Shown piece after piece: positions 21,716 through 32,554 of a stretch of DNA of 64,000 nucleotides. How positions within the stretch are numbered: position 1 is the stretch's first letter; each line of letters starts with the position of its first letter. The notes below the pieces were generated by a model. That model saw only the letters and a list, made by a program, of their open reading frames with translations. It was not told the origin of the DNA and searched no databases. The DNA comes from Gari tellinella (Eukaryota; Mollusca; Bivalvia; Cardiida; Psammobiidae). The DNA lies in contig OV277856.1 in the NCBI GenBank assembly GCA_922989275.2, positions 89,857,038 through 89,921,037 of the forward strand. The letters are read 5' to 3'. Made by a program: the position numbers and the translations under genes.

Positions 21716-21898
21716 GAAATTATGATGATTTCAGGAAGTTGGTTTCGGCTAATCCCATTCGTTGACCAGCAGCGCATGGGATCAAAATCACCGACCTGTC
21801 TTCCTTTTAGTTCCCGACAGAGTGAAAAATCTCGGTCTGCTAAACAGAAACAATTACTTTTGACAATTAAGCCCCAGAACTGTGGCAAAGAAGGAAGG

Positions 21899-22138
21899 TC
21901 TCTGGGGCTCATCCCTGAAAACCTTTAATTGACAATCCCAATTTCCAGTTAAACCCATTACATTTATGATTTTAGGGTTGTGTTTATAGTTTATTGCAAA
22001 TTGACAAACAGAAGTCATATAATTATATAGGAGTCCTCTGATCAGGATCTACACTGTTTGCACAGGATAAATGTACGCTTTACAGATACACTACTTGTAA
22101 ATGATATGTTTAGTCGTCGCGAGGGTTGAATGTGTTAA
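21899..22138. mobile_element. Family F element, degraded
   Basis: It shares TCCCTGAAAAC, GACAATCCCAATTTCCA, TTTTAGGGTTGTG, GACAAACAG and CACTGTTTGCACAGGATAAA in order with the copy at 15835-16084. It ends GGGTTGAATGTG before TTAA (22135-22138). One hairpin arm is mostly lost. The left TTAA is not certain. Confidence 0.6.
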
Positions 22139-22384
22139 TATAATGGTTCCAAATGTTGTTTTAGTACTTCAAAGATTGAATAATTGTTTTATGTCATTAG
22201 TGTAAGAATACATTGAGTAATTAACACACGGTATACTCGTGCATACCCTCATAAGACATAGAAATACATGTGCATGTATAGAATCAGTTCTTATTCCCTG
22301 TTTAAAAAAACACACAACTTCACAAAAATGCTGAAACTAATAATGATAACAATTCTTTGAAAATTATTACGATTTAATTTCATC

Positions 22385-22484
22385 TGTTTGACAAACAGTT
22401 TGGAGCCAGACAAGATGTCGGGTCACCGAATAGATATTTTAGCACAAACGCGTTTATTGGGAAGACTAATGTATTCTCCACTGT
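22385..22484. mobile_element. Family A element, right half only
   Basis: ACAAACAGTTTGGAGCCAGAC begins the core, which breaks off after GTCGGGTCACC. It then continues ACAAACGCGTTTATTGGGAA and ends TTCTCCACTG before TA. The left half is missing. Confidence 0.7.
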
Positions 22485-22636
22485 ACTTGGAAAACAAATA
22501 GAAATGAATTGTCGATGATGTTTGAACTGACATTCTATGCATATTCCGTCTTTTTCCGTAAGCTATTTTTATCTTCCGGAAAACAATTGGAGATTTAGTC
22601 ACTGAATAACGACTGTACATCATAATCTGTTACACA

Positions 22637-22712
22637 GTCGATAGTAGCCCAGTGGTTTAATCACCGTCCTACCAATAACAGGCTCGTGCGTTCGACCCTA
22701 GTCATGGTAGTT
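22637..22712 (+). repeat. tRNA-like sequence (Pol III box pair)
   Basis: An A-box-like TAGCCCAGTGGTTTAATC is followed by a B-box-like GCGTTCGACCC, with a TTTT run about 15 bp later and TTTTT further on. A clean cloverleaf with matched acceptor arms is not evident, so it is more likely a SINE head or pseudo-tRNA than a tRNA gene. Confidence 0.4.
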
Positions 22713-23025
22713 TTACATATATTAGACTTTTTCGATATACATTTTCTTTGAATTATTTTGTCGTGTAGACGCATGCTTCTGTGAATTTTGTACAGTGAGA
22801 CTTGTCTTCCACAAAAATTAAAGACGTACAAGTAATGAAATCCAAGATCTCTGCTGAAACCACTCTACTGTACGCGTTTAGAAGCGTACTGTGTGTTACT
22901 TTTTATTTCGCCAAAAATGTAGATTTTTACGTAGATTCTTATATAAAGAGAGAATAAGTTCACAATAAAAAATATGTTTTAAAAAAAAAAATAAGAAAAA
23001 AATGGCGAATTTAAATTAGATTTTA

Positions 23026-23094
23026 CCTAGATTCGAACCAACGACATCTGTCCTTCGAGTCGGCGACACATGCCACCGAGCTATTGTGCCCGTA
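23026..23094 (-). repeat. tRNA-like sequence (Pol III box pair)
   Basis: On the - strand, ATAGCTCGGTGGCATGTG (A-box-like) and GGTTCGAATCT (B-box) are 40-45 bp apart, close to real tRNA spacing. A T-rich run follows (complement of the A-run near 22981-22992 and AAAAAAA at 22996-23002). The acceptor arm does not pair well by eye. It could be a tRNA pseudogene or SINE head. Confidence 0.45.
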
Positions 23095-23601
23095 TTACGA
23101 TTAAACTAAGTGTGTAGTATATGTTGCTTTTTATCAAAACATTCAACGGAAAATCTCGACTTCATCGACGTAAGATGACGGAAAGTGATGAGTGCCAGTT
23201 CAAAAATCATCGACAATACCATCACCCACGCTTGCTTGGTATACCAACATACTGGTTAGTATAGTCAAACACCTTAGATCAACTTCACTTGGAACTATGG
23301 TCCGATCTATAGACACTAAAGTGACGTAATTTGACCTGTGAACCTAACTGCATACACCCCATTCACAGTTTTCATTGGCTCGACAAACGGTGTTCCTTTG
23401 CCGACCTCAAATACAACAACAACATTTTGTCTGACTAAAGGTTCGATATACAGTTCCACGTGAATTTGCTCTAGGTCTGACGTGTCATAGGTCAGCCGAG
23501 TCCACTTTTAGGGACAACAGCATTCCGCATGTTCTTGGACCATTTTTAAACAGTCGAGTTTAGTATATTAGATACAAATGAAAGCGGAATTGTTGTCAGC
23601 A

Positions 23602-23700
23602 GTTTAGCGCAGTAGGTAAAGTGTAGGTACGCAGAATGCTTTGTGTTAATAGTATTTTTGTTTAGCGTGGGTTCGAATCCCGCGTCAGCCTCAAACTATT
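23602..23700 (+). repeat. tRNA-like sequence with stretched box spacing
   Basis: TTTAGCGCAGTAGGTAAAG (A-box-like) and GCGTGGGTTCGAATCCCGC (B-box and T-arm with five pairs, one of them G-U) are followed by TTTTTT at 23700. The spacing between boxes is longer than in most tRNAs, as in a long variable arm or an insertion. The 5' acceptor strand does not match GTCAGCC at the 3' side. Confidence 0.45.
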
Positions 23701-23896
23701 TTTTAATCTAGAATGAGTAGTAAAGCATTATCTTATTTCATACTGTATTATACTGACTATTTATGCACATGTTCGTCAATGTTTGGGAAGGGGTGCATAA
23801 GTTTGAGTTCGAGTCCTATATTTGTCATATTTCCCCAAAAAAGGGATGATGAAATTTAAATATCAATACTTTCCGCATTACTTTGTTACAATGTAA

Positions 23897-24265
23897 TCAT
23901 AGAATCCTTAATATTGTTTTAGCAAAAAACAATATTTTAGGTTGGTGCCAGACTCGAACTCGCGCTTGATTAAATGTTTCCCGATCATATGCTTCCTTTA
24001 AGCCATACGTCTTATCCCCTACGCTATATTTCTTACTAATTCGTTTATTGTTTGTACAACTAACTAAAACATTTCTTTTAAAAATTGCCACGATGATATT
24101 CGAAATGCTGATCTCCCTTATAAATGGACCCCGTGACCCCGCGACCACGTGACACTTCAAGCCTAGTTGTTTGACTATATGCACAAACATTCTAAGACAC
24201 GTATCATATTTCTGTTGCCCAGTAGCCACTCCTTGACTCGCATGCCTTTGTATGGCTATTTGCAA
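23897..24265 (-). CDS. Unrecognised open frame, 122 codons, probably not a gene
   Basis: The - strand frame is open further upstream to about 24345, including a cysteine-rich stretch (CNCSHC near 24285) with no start codon there. The C-terminal third overlaps the tRNA-like sequence at 23940-24020, which argues against a real protein. I recognise no domain. It may be a remnant of mobile-element coding sequence. Confidence 0.15.
   Translation of the reverse strand: MQIAIQRHASQGVATGQQKYDTCLRMFVHIVKQLGLKCHVVAGSRGPFIREISISNIIVAIFKRNVLVSCTNNKRISKKYSVGDKTYGLKEAYDRETFNQARVRVWHQPKILFFAKTILRIL
23940..24022 (-). repeat. tRNA-like sequence (Pol III box pair)
   Basis: On the - strand, ATAGCGTAGGGGATAAGACG (A-box-like) is followed by GCGAGTTCGAGTCTGGCA (B-box). 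A TTTTTT run lies about 20-25 bp further on. The boxes are further apart than in most tRNAs. Confidence 0.4.
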
Positions 24266-24289
24266 TCCTCTTTGACAATGACTGCAATT

Positions 24290-24970
24290 ACAGTCGCCAA
24301 TTAGCCGTTCTCTGCAACAGGAAGGCCGTGTGATGTACCTAGCTCTGTCTCGTATTCTTCAATCATCTCCTGATAAACAGTCAGACATTTTGAATATTTG
24401 TATGTGTATTGAATGCCTCCTTTTGTCCATTGCCTATATATCTTTTAAATGATACTTTTTCTTATATAACATTCATATTACATACCAATTTCAATAATGT
24501 TTTGTGTGACTTTGAACTTGTAAGTCTAAGGTATTTGTAAGGACATAACGTTAGAAATGCTATATTGAGTATGCTATTATGCTGTTTATCCTATAGTCTC
24601 TTACAATCTAATATAAATGGCATGGTCTGTTCAAACCAGTATTTTATATGTATTTAGTCTATGATGTAACCATTTAGAGAATTAAATAAATATTATATAT
24701 AACAAACTCGTTTCTCTTTCATGGCTTTACTGTCTGCCTGCTTTACGCACCCACCTGTCTGGAACACTGAGAACAATTTATGAAGGAAAAGGGTAAGGGT
24801 TGATAATATTCGCTAATTTGTGAGAATCTCACTTCGTCCAGTTATCACAACACCGTAATTAAATCCCTAAAAGAGATAATTGTCATCATTTTCTTGGTCA
24901 TTTCCTCCCATCCATCTCTCGCTATGTGGGTGTTTATATAACCGAACTGAAGTATTCGTTTTGCAGCATC
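24290..24970. other. No supported gene; possible retroelement 3' tail
   Basis: This AT-rich stretch has AATTAAATAAATATTATATA at about 24678, which could be a polyadenylation region of an old retroelement or a pseudogene. I found no open frame, hairpin or terminal repeat. Confidence 0.35.
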
Positions 24971-24971
24971 T

Positions 24972-25188
24972 TTAACCCCTTGACTACCTTACTCCGAGTA
25001 CACATGTTATTTTTCAAACAATTCGGATCCTAATCAGACGCCGCGTAACGCAGTGTATGATCAGGATCCAAACTGTTTGACACTCATTTCAATATTTCTT
25101 AAGTCAATATACCCAAATTTAAATTTGTGAAATACCAGCAGACGACAATTTCTTAAAATTGATGACGTCATGGTACAGAAGGGGTTTA
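24972..25188. mobile_element. Family E element
   Basis: It starts TTAACCCCTTGACTACC and ends GTACAGAAGGGGTTTA. Core 1 (about 25016-25080) keeps ATTCGGATCCTAATCAGACG and ATGATCAGGATCCAAACTG arms. The right part has the family words GCAGACGACAATTTC and GATGACGTCATGG. Confidence 0.75.
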
Positions 25189-25766
25189 TACAGAAAGCGG
25201 CACTGCTGATACCTGTATACCTTCATTGATTCCAGACCAGTGTTTGAATAGCTTTCAATCTGCACAGGCGTAAACATTGACTTACCTGGAAAGTATTATT
25301 TACTAGACACAAAGTATTTAAGAAGATTTCTAGACGGTCATAATTGGATGATGATGACTGAAGATAATCTTACAGCTGACTGCTCCTTCAAGGTAGGGTG
25401 ACAATATGACTATTCTAATAAATTGATTCCAATAAATTGTGATAGCTTTTCAATCACTGCTTGTTAAAGGAACCTGTATATCGAAATAATTATAACAATG
25501 TAAGTAACAATGAGTATAAACAAAAATATAAACAAAATTATAGAATGAAACTATTTCATTTAATATAAATAGAATGTCACATTATTATTTTTATTATTAC
25601 AAACGTATTAGATTATTATCATTATTATTATTATTACAATTGTTATTTGCAAAGAGTTTGGCTCCTGGTCAGACATCGTGTCACGCGGCGTTTGATCAGC
25701 CTCCAAACGTGTTGACACTCATTACAATACTTCATAACTCAAAATACCTCAAATTTAAATTTGATA

Positions 25767-26002
25767 CAGTGCAGAATCTGTTATTCTCTCCCGTTTAAAC
25801 GCAAACGCAAAGCACTAAAACGTAAAAAAGAACAACTTTTGGACAAATCTGATAATTCTTGTTTATCTTGGTGGCAAACAGTTTGGAGCCTGATCAGACG
25901 CCGGGTTACCCGGCGTCTGATCTGGCTCCAAACTGTTTGCACTGCAAATAATAGTTTTAGCGTGAACGCGTTTATTGGGAAATAATAACAGATTCTCCAC
26001 TG
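25767..26002. mobile_element. Family A element, nearly complete
   Basis: TA (25765-25766) precedes CAGTGCAGAATCTGTTATTC, and the right end AACAGATTCTCCACTG is followed by TA (26003-26004). The core hairpin 25874-25940 is 67 bp with arms GCAAACAGTTTGGAGCC and GGCTCCAAACTGTTTGC and apex GGGTTACCC. There is no coding capacity. TA flanks with CAGT ends suggest mobilisation by a Tc1/mariner-type transposase (inference). Confidence 0.9.
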
Positions 26003-26125
26003 TAATTAAAAGCAGACGACAATTGTTTGAAATAAATGTTGTCATGGCATCCGCTCACTGCCGGAATATGTCGCCTTCCTCAAAACTATCATCATCTGGT
26101 GTTGTTTTATTTTGCCAAACTAGAT

Positions 26126-26374
26126 TTAACCTATAACCCTATAAATATGCCTTTTTACGTCTATAATTTATTCCTCCATTAAAAAATAGTCCAATTTTAA
26201 ACAGTCGAGAATATATGACATGAATAATATTTTCTATATTCTAGCAGATAATAGCTTAAAGCAGTTTGAAAGTAAAGCAGAAAAGGCCTTCAGGCGCATT
26301 CTACTTTACTTTCAACCTGCTTAAGTGATCACCTTTCTTCAATATTAGAAACAGGCTATGGGGTAATGGGTTAA
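26126..26374. mobile_element. Family B element
   Basis: TTAA is at 26126-26129 and 26371-26374. It contains GCCTTTTTACGTCTATAATT and TTATTCCTCC, a core-2 hairpin (about 26254-26326), and the right end AGAAACAGGCTATGGGGTAA before TGGGTTAA. Confidence 0.75.
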
Positions 26375-26408
26375 GTGTTTTAATTTAGGAACCATACGAT
26401 ACGAATCT

Positions 26409-26473
26409 CAAACAGATTGGATCCCGATCAGACGTCAGGTTACCCGGCATCTGATCAGAATCTAAGTTGTTTG
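26409..26473. repeat. Isolated core-1 hairpin
   Basis: CAAACAGATTGGATCCCGATC and GATCAGAATCTAAGTTGTTTG arms flank GGTTACCC. No family termini are visible on either side; it is a remnant lying between two family B copies. Confidence 0.6.
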
Positions 26474-26509
26474 CGAATATTGATCTAAATTGTTATCGAA
26501 TATTGACAT

Positions 26510-26674
26510 ACTCGGGATAACGTAAAAATAGTTCCTTTATACTAAAATATCGTATCCAAGCAGACTGAAAGTAATGCAGAATGTGTCTTAAGGCTTATTT
26601 GGGTTTACCTTCAATATGCTTTAATCGGTCACGTGTCTTCAAAACTAAATACAGGCTATGTGACAATGAGTTAA
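26510..26674. mobile_element. Family B element, truncated and decayed
   Basis: It keeps AAGCAGACTGAAAGTAATGC, AATGTGTCTTAAGGC, GTCTTCAAAACTAAATACAG and the right end GGCTATGTGACAATGAGTTAA. The left end is missing. Confidence 0.55.
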
Positions 26675-26931
26675 TGGAGAGAAAAACAAAGCAGTGGTAT
26701 CCTAGAAGAGCTTTCTGGTTTGCCTCAGTCCTGCATTAAGCTGACACCTGTCTTCAAATATATTATGTTTCTTCGTAAAGTGTCTGCTTAACACAAGTCA
26801 GGTTTGGTATTGTTTTGAGATAACATTGTGTACAGTGGTGCAAATACATTCTCGTAATTACTGTAAGGGTGTTTTTAATTATCTAGAGCTATTTACATCT
26901 AACTTGCAAGTATTTGGAATCTGATCAGATA

Positions 26932-27177
26932 CAGTGGAGAATATGTTATTCTTTCCCAATAAACGCGTTTACGCTAAAACTATTATTTCCAATACAAACA
27001 GTTTGGAGCCAGACCAGACGACGGGTAACCCGGCGTCTGATCAGGCTCCAAACTGTTTGCCACCAAGATAAACAAGATTTATCAGAATTGTCAAAAAGTT
27101 GTTTTTTTCTACGTTTTAGTGCTTTGCGTTTGCGTACTTTTGCGTTTAAACGGGAAAGAATAACAGATTCTCCACTG
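26932..27177. mobile_element. Family A element, opposite orientation
   Basis: TA precedes CAGTGGAGAATATGTTATTC at 26932, and the right end is AACAGATTCTCCACTG at 27177, followed by CA rather than TA. The core is at 26995-27060. Relative to 25767-26002 the interior is reversed (AAACGCGTTT first, GCGTTTAAACGGG last). A second partial family A copy (27178-27285) directly abuts it. Confidence 0.85.
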
Positions 27178-27285
27178 CACCAGGTTACAAGGCGTCTGAT
27201 ATGGCTCAACTGTTTGCAATGTATATAATCGTTTAGCAATAGCGCGTTTGTTTAGAATGACCACTTTTCCCACTGTAGAACTGAT
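27178..27285. mobile_element. Family A element, partial, joined to the previous copy
   Basis: CAGGTTACAAGGCGTCTGAT begins inside the core. Then follow GGCTCAACTGTTTGC, AGCGCGTTTG and TTTTCCCACTG before TA. The junction suggests recombination or an abortive double insertion between two copies. Confidence 0.6.
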
Positions 27286-27325
27286 GACCAATACATGGGT
27301 GGAGCCGAATACAACTCCGAGTAAC

Positions 27326-27578
27326 TTAACCATTTCCCTTATAGAAGCGACTTTTAGCACATTCATTTTATTCATCCGCTGAAGAAAATAGTTCCAAATT
27401 ATACCGTAATGAATATGTGTCATATTTAATACTTTCCTTATTCTAGCAGTTAATAGCTTAAAGCAGGCTGAAAGTAAAGTAGAATGCGCCTTAGGGCGCA
27501 TTCTGCTTTACTTTCAACCTGCTTTAAGTAGTCACATATCTTCAATACTAGAAACAATGCTATCAGGTAAAGGGTTAA
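27326..27578. mobile_element. Family B element
   Basis: TTAA is at 27326-27329 and 27575-27578, with ends CCATTTCCC and GGTAAAGGG. The hairpin at about 27458-27529 has arms AAAGCAGGCTGAAAGTAAAG and its complement, with apex GCGCC-TTAG-GGCGC. It is among the best-kept hairpins of this family here. Confidence 0.85.
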
Positions 27579-28023
27579 CTCGGTGCCTGGTCAGGCTTTA
27601 AAAACGTTTCCAATAACATTAGAAAATTCAAGCATTTTATATATATAAAAAAGCAATGGTCATTTTATACCTTTTAATGAATTGTGTTTGCGTTTAATTC
27701 GGCATCTCATCATGATCCAACTGTTTGATGCACATAGCTACTTAAATGATACTTTGTGAAGAAAAAAAAGCAAATTAGTTACATTTGCCAATTAGCTAAA
27801 CACATTTATACCTAAATTTGTACAGACAGCAACATAGTTACAATATATTTCAATTGGTTGAGGGCCTTAGATAAATCTTATTTACCCCTTCACTCTCAAT
27901 GACGCTTCAAAGCGCGTTTGCAAACAGTTTGGATCCTGATCAGATGCCGCGTAACGCGGCGTCTGATCAGGACCCAAACTGTTTGAAACACTTACCGATA
28001 TTTATTAAGTTATACAACCTTAA

Positions 28024-28556
28024 AGAGACTCGCAACCAGATATAGCATTAAACATAGTAATTTGTAAATATGTGACAAACGCTTATATAAACGGGTAAGA
28101 ATTAGTTTAGGATAAGAAATTCTGTTTTAAAAAATGCATTTCAATAAAAAAAAATATATTGAGCTCTGGTGGGAACCGAACACGTGATCCGGCATGGGCG
28201 GACATAAGTCAAAACGAGGACACCGCTGACCCATTGGGCCACGGAACTATTCATATATCTTGTATCGATTTAACGTATTTCAGTGAGAAGCGATGAAGAC
28301 TGAAGAGTACTTACGACTGCATAATTCGGCTCGGGTTTATGTCTTAGCCCGTGATCAATTTCTATAGCATCTGTAGACGCTATGGATAAAACGATTGAAA
28401 ATAACTAAAAAAACTCAGATTTGAAGACATTTCTAGAGGGTGGTTTTAGACTGGTCATATTTTTCCAATGCCAGATGCACGATAATGCTAACCTTTTGGT
28501 TATATTTGAGTATTTTATTTTATTTTTGCAAATGCATCATCTGGTTGCGAGTCGCT
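28024..28556. mobile_element. Family I element carrying a tRNA-like sequence
   Basis: The termini AGAGACTCGCAACCAGAT and ATCTGGTTGCGAGTCGCT are inverted repeats flanked by TTAA (28020-28023 and 28557-28560). The 533-bp interior has no long frame, but on the - strand (28165-28249) it carries a tRNA-like box pair followed by a T-run. It is inserted inside a family E element, so it is younger than that copy. Confidence 0.8.
28165..28249 (-). repeat. tRNA-like sequence inside the family I element
   Basis: On the - strand, CGTGGCCCAATGGGTCAGCG (A-box-like) and GTGTTCGGTTCCCACC (B-box) are about 60 bp apart, against about 45 bp in a typical tRNA. They are followed by TATATTTTTTTTTATTG, a possible Pol III terminator. 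A standard acceptor stem is not clear. Confidence 0.5.
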
Positions 28557-28639
28557 TTAAAATCTACTCTAAAAACATGTCTTGCAGGAATAAAAAATGA
28601 AGCAGATGACAATAAAGCGGTGAAGGGGTAAACATCTCC

Positions 28640-29050
28640 TGAATAATTTGATCATGAAAGGGTTAACATATTTTTTCGGAACTCTGACAATGGCGCTGTA
28701 TAGAGCACCGATACGAGCGTATTGACTTACTTTGGTCAGATCTCAAGTGGGCGTATTACCTTTACCGACAACGTATCGTCACATTTAGCCCTTTACTCAA
28801 TATATGCGCATTTTTACACCTTTAAACATACTAAAATTTTAAACTTTTCAAGCGTGATTTAACATTATTAATCGGCGTCTGATCTCGATCTAAACTGTTT
28901 GACACCCATGTTTCCTCAAGTATAAAACGTATAAATTCCAAATTTTAAAAGTCGGAGCAAAAACCCCGAAAAAATTCGTAGGTCATGAGAAATTAAGAAA
29001 AATCCGAATAGATCTATTTCGGAAAAATCCGGAGAAATGGCAGCAGCCCA
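28640..29050. other. No supported gene
   Basis: Short element scraps occur (TTTAGCCCTTTACTCAATAT at about 28785, GGCGTCTGATCTCGATCTAA at about 28872). There is no open frame or structured repeat. Confidence 0.4.
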
Positions 29051-29053
29051 GAC

Positions 29054-29205
29054 ATAACCCATTCACTTCTTAATCCCGCGTATAATTATACTGTTTGACA
29101 CTCATTTTAATATTTCTTCAGTTAAATACATAAACTTTAAATCTTATAAATCAAAGCAGACGACACTTGTTTAAATTGATGACGTCATGGAAGTGAAGAG
29201 GTTTA
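29054..29205. mobile_element. Family E element, internally deleted
   Basis: The left words are ATAACCCATTCACTTC and the right words are GCAGACGACACTTGTTTAAA, TTGATGACGTCATGG and AAGTGAAGAGGTTTA. Most of the hairpin is gone. Confidence 0.6.
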
Positions 29206-29374
29206 GTTTTACGTTTAATTTCATTGATTATGTATGTCTATGGTATGACTTAGTGTAGTTATCGAAAGGCGCTTTGCTATATCTCAAATAAAAGATCTTA
29301 TGGACTTAAGATTAACAGAAGAAATTCTTATCGCCATACACTTTCATGAATTATAAATAAATACGAGTTTGCAT

Positions 29375-29902
29375 TTTACCCATTCACTGCCATGACGTCA
29401 TATAACTTTAAACACTTGCCGTCCGCTTTTATTTCTCAAAGTGTCAGGTATTGACCTATCTTGCATGAAGTACCAAGGTCAGATATGGTGATCGCCCTGT
29501 GTCCGTCGTGGTCCGTCCGTCCGTCGTGATCCGTCGTTTTCTTTTTACTTTGTACTTGATATATAGCTAGTAAGTTTCAAACGGTTACCTTAGAAGTTTA
29601 TTTTTGCTCTGTCTGCCAGTAAATTATGCCTCGTTACTTTTTTCCATTTCAATATTCCTCCTTATCTACTCAAAATTTTGGAGATGTTGTATATGTTTTC
29701 TCGGGGTAAATTAAGCAGTACAAACAAAAATGGCACATTTTGACTGTATACATGTAACTATGATTTCAATATAGGCGTAAATAGTAGTTTTACCTTCTTT
29801 GTAAAAACAAATTTCATACGGCGTGAGTGATTCGGTGTCTGATCAGGATCCAAACTGTTTGAAAAGTCGACAATAGTCGCATATGGCAGTGAGAGAGTTT
29901 AA
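29375..29902. mobile_element. Family E element interrupted by another repeat
   Basis: The left part is TTTACCCATTCACTGCCATG, then ACGTCATATAAC. The right part (from about 29815) is GTGTCTGATCAGGATCCAAACTG, split here for length, then GGCAGTGAGAGAG before TTAA. Between about 29445 and 29810 lies an unrelated repeat with GGTGATCGCCCTGTGTCCGT and (TCCG)n, ending in AT-rich DNA. The ends of that insert are not defined. Confidence 0.6.
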
Positions 29903-30316
29903 CTAGTATAGCTCGATTAAGCTATTAAATTACAGAATCGTGTTGTTTCTATATTACGGCGAAATATTCATGTTTTGACTTAATGATCTTCTTCGAGACT
30001 TCCTATTACTGTCCTCTATATCCACGTTATTTTCCAAGAAATGATTCAAATAAAATTAAACATCCGTATATGAACACCGACAAAATGTAAATCACGCTTT
30101 CGGAAAGACCATATCATTTCCGATCTCTAACTCTAGCAGTGTGGATATCCAGTACATGTACATACACCTTTGGCGAACAATGTGGAGCCAGAAGCAGGAA
30201 CTTGATCCAGATCTACATGTTTTGCATTGCCGATCAGTCCCATACCGCAATATTGTTCCTATATATACTACAAAACACACGTGTGTGTCTTGATTCTGTA
30301 GTACATCCTACAAAGT

Positions 30317-30531
30317 TTAACCCTGTCACTGCCTTATCCTCAGCACTATTTTTATTTGCTAACAGTTTAGATCCTTATCAGACGCCGCGTTACGCGGCAT
30401 CTGACCAGGATCCAAACTGTTTCACATTCATTTCAACATTGCTTATGTCAACACTCTTAATTTGAAATTTGATAAATAAAAAAAGACGGCAATTATTTAA
30501 AGTAAATGACGTCATGACAGTAAACGGTTTA
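30317..30531. mobile_element. Family E element
   Basis: It starts TTAACCCTGTCACTGCC and ends ATGACAGTAAACGGTTTA. The core-1 hairpin at about 30360-30422 has apex GCG-TTA-CGC. The right part has GACGGCAATTATTTAAAG and AATGACGTCATGACAG. Confidence 0.75.
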
Positions 30532-30533
30532 TA

Positions 30534-32440
30534 GGCAGCCGTGCAGGACTTGTGGGGTATTTCAACATATTGCACATCACCGGGGTAAATAAACTAACTC
30601 AGTATCTCATCTGGATCCAAACTGACACACTTATCATTATTTCCACAAATAAGTCAGATACATCAACTCTGTAAACAGTTACAAGGAGCAACCTTTGCAG
30701 ACTACAATGACATGAAGCGTGCTGAAAGCTACACCCAATGTTTTCAACATTTACAACAGATGGCGGATATTTTCTTGATAGCCGACACCGAAATCACGGG
30801 ATTATAATTCCGTGACAGAAGCAATTACATTTTCAGTTTTTTTCCTCGGGGTTTTCCTTCATATTGCTTTTCCGAAATGATTACATATTGAATTGAATAT
30901 CAGTATATAAGTATATATAATTATATATAAGTAGCTGGCAACGTGACCAATACCTTAAAACAGTCTTTGATTTCTGTGGTATTTTCCAAGGAAAGAAAAC
31001 ATCAGGAGATACTACATTCGTTTGTTTCCCAGCCAAAATTGATGCTAGATTCTCCATCTAATCCATTTCCCCACCAAAGGCGCCTAAAGTTGATTTTGCA
31101 AACAGTTTGGAACCAGATAAGGAGTGCTGTTTGGCACTTATACTCTTTGTCAATATTTCATTAGTCAAAACGTAAAAAAGAAATAAAGGCGTTAAAGTGA
31201 ATAGCTCCAGGTTCATTTATCAGGTTTAGTGTTGAAAGCTTAAAGTTCTTATTATTTACGGCTATTAATGACTTTTTCTTACACACACATTGTACTGAAC
31301 TGGCCTTTTCACTTGATCATGGCCAATGCGCTGCAGCTGAGAGTTATCCAACCCCATCAAAAATAGGGGTAAACGAATGAAAGGGACCACTCCAGTTGGT
31401 GTACCGGATAAGACAATCGTTTCCCACCACTTTTGATTGGAATACGGGAAGTAACTCCTGGAGTAAAAAAAAATTCTGTTCTTTACTGTTTCTGTTATAC
31501 AATAGAATAGGCGAATTTCAGTGGGTTACAAATCTTGTAAACAGAAACTTGTATTTTGTGGCATAAGAAAAGATGACATTTGTAGTCTTAAGCGATTAAA
31601 TGTAAGTCCAACGTACAACAGAAAGCCCGAATACATCTTTCAAGAGAGCCACGCTGCTGCAAAGAATGTCCGCTTAACAAGCCCCTGAACCGAACCCTCA
31701 CAAAGCTGTAACCAGCTATATACATTATTTACAAGCAGTATAGACCTAGATCAAGGGGATTTCTTTGGTACGGTGTTTACTGTTTAACATTTTCATGCAT
31801 GTTTTGGACAAACATTAGATGTAAACGTAAACTGGTATTTCATTAGAAAATTAAGTTGAAAACTCAGTATTCATGCAGCTAAGGGTGATTTTAGGTATCA
31901 CTCGTAACAACTCAGACAATTTCGACATCCTTCTGAGGGGGTGCCGATCTACACAAGAATCTACCAATTTAAAGTTCAAAGTTTCATTACCTTCGTTTCT
32001 GTGATGTAATTTGAAGAACCGTTCACAACATTCCCGCCATGCCGTCATCTGCATTAAACAATTGTCGTCTACTTCCATTTTTCAAGTTTAATTTTAGGTA
32101 AATTTATTTAAAAAATATCGTTATGAGTGCCAACCGTTTGTATCCCGATCACAGGACCTCGTCTATGCGGCGAAAATGCACACCTGTGTTGCAAAGACAA
32201 TACTAAATACATACAATCTAGCGAATCTGTGTTATTATACCACTGTACAAGTTAAGGGGGAGGAGAATATCGCAATCGGATTACAGCTTTGCTCAACTGT
32301 CCGTCCATCCGTCCGTCCGCCCGTCCGTATGTCTTTAGACACACTATTCTATACTTTAAATACAGCATTCTTTTAAACGCTTAAACAAGTTTTTGTTATT
32401 TTGGGGGCCGTAAAATGTCGCTTACAATCACTAAAACAAC
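30534..32440. other. No supported gene; scattered element scraps
   Basis: Core-1 fragments lie at 30604-30622 and 31103-31130. A decayed family E half lies at about 32036-32170 (GCCATGCCGTCATCTGC, AACAATTGTCGTCTACTTCC, GTTTGTATCCCGATCACAGG). A (TCCG)n tract is at 32296-32325. Frames on both strands are short. Confidence 0.4.
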
Positions 32441-32444
32441 GATT

Positions 32445-32554
32445 GTATGAAGGACAGGAGACAGCTTAAAATGTGGTGAAAGTAAAGCACAAAACTTCTA
32501 CTCGAGCTTTCTGTTTATGTTCTCTTTGCCTTAAGCAGTCACCTGTCTCAAACA
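32445..32554. mobile_element. Family C core-2 hairpin fragment
   Basis: GACAGGAGACAGCTTAAAAT, GTGGTGAAAGTAAAGCACAA, CGAGCTTTCTGTTTATG and CCTTAAGCAGTCACCTGTCT form a fold-back of family C type. The termini are missing. The 96-bp minisatellite begins directly after it, and another family C right half follows the array at about 33530-33632. Confidence 0.55.

Larger units (their letters stand above)
27891..28632. mobile_element. Family E element interrupted by a family I element
   Basis: The left part is TTTACCCCTTCACTC with hairpin 27920-27985 (arms CAAACAGTTTGGATCCTG and CAGGACCCAAACTGTTTG, apex GCG-TAA-CGC). The right part is at 28561-28632, with GAAGCAGATGACAATAAAGC and the end GGTGAAGGGGTAAA. 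The 0.5-kb insertion at 28024-28556 splits it at a TTAA. Confidence 0.8.

Noticed and set aside
24290..24720. Possible gene 3' UTR with AATAAA-like signal
   Set aside because: There is no open frame upstream on the same strand and no other support.
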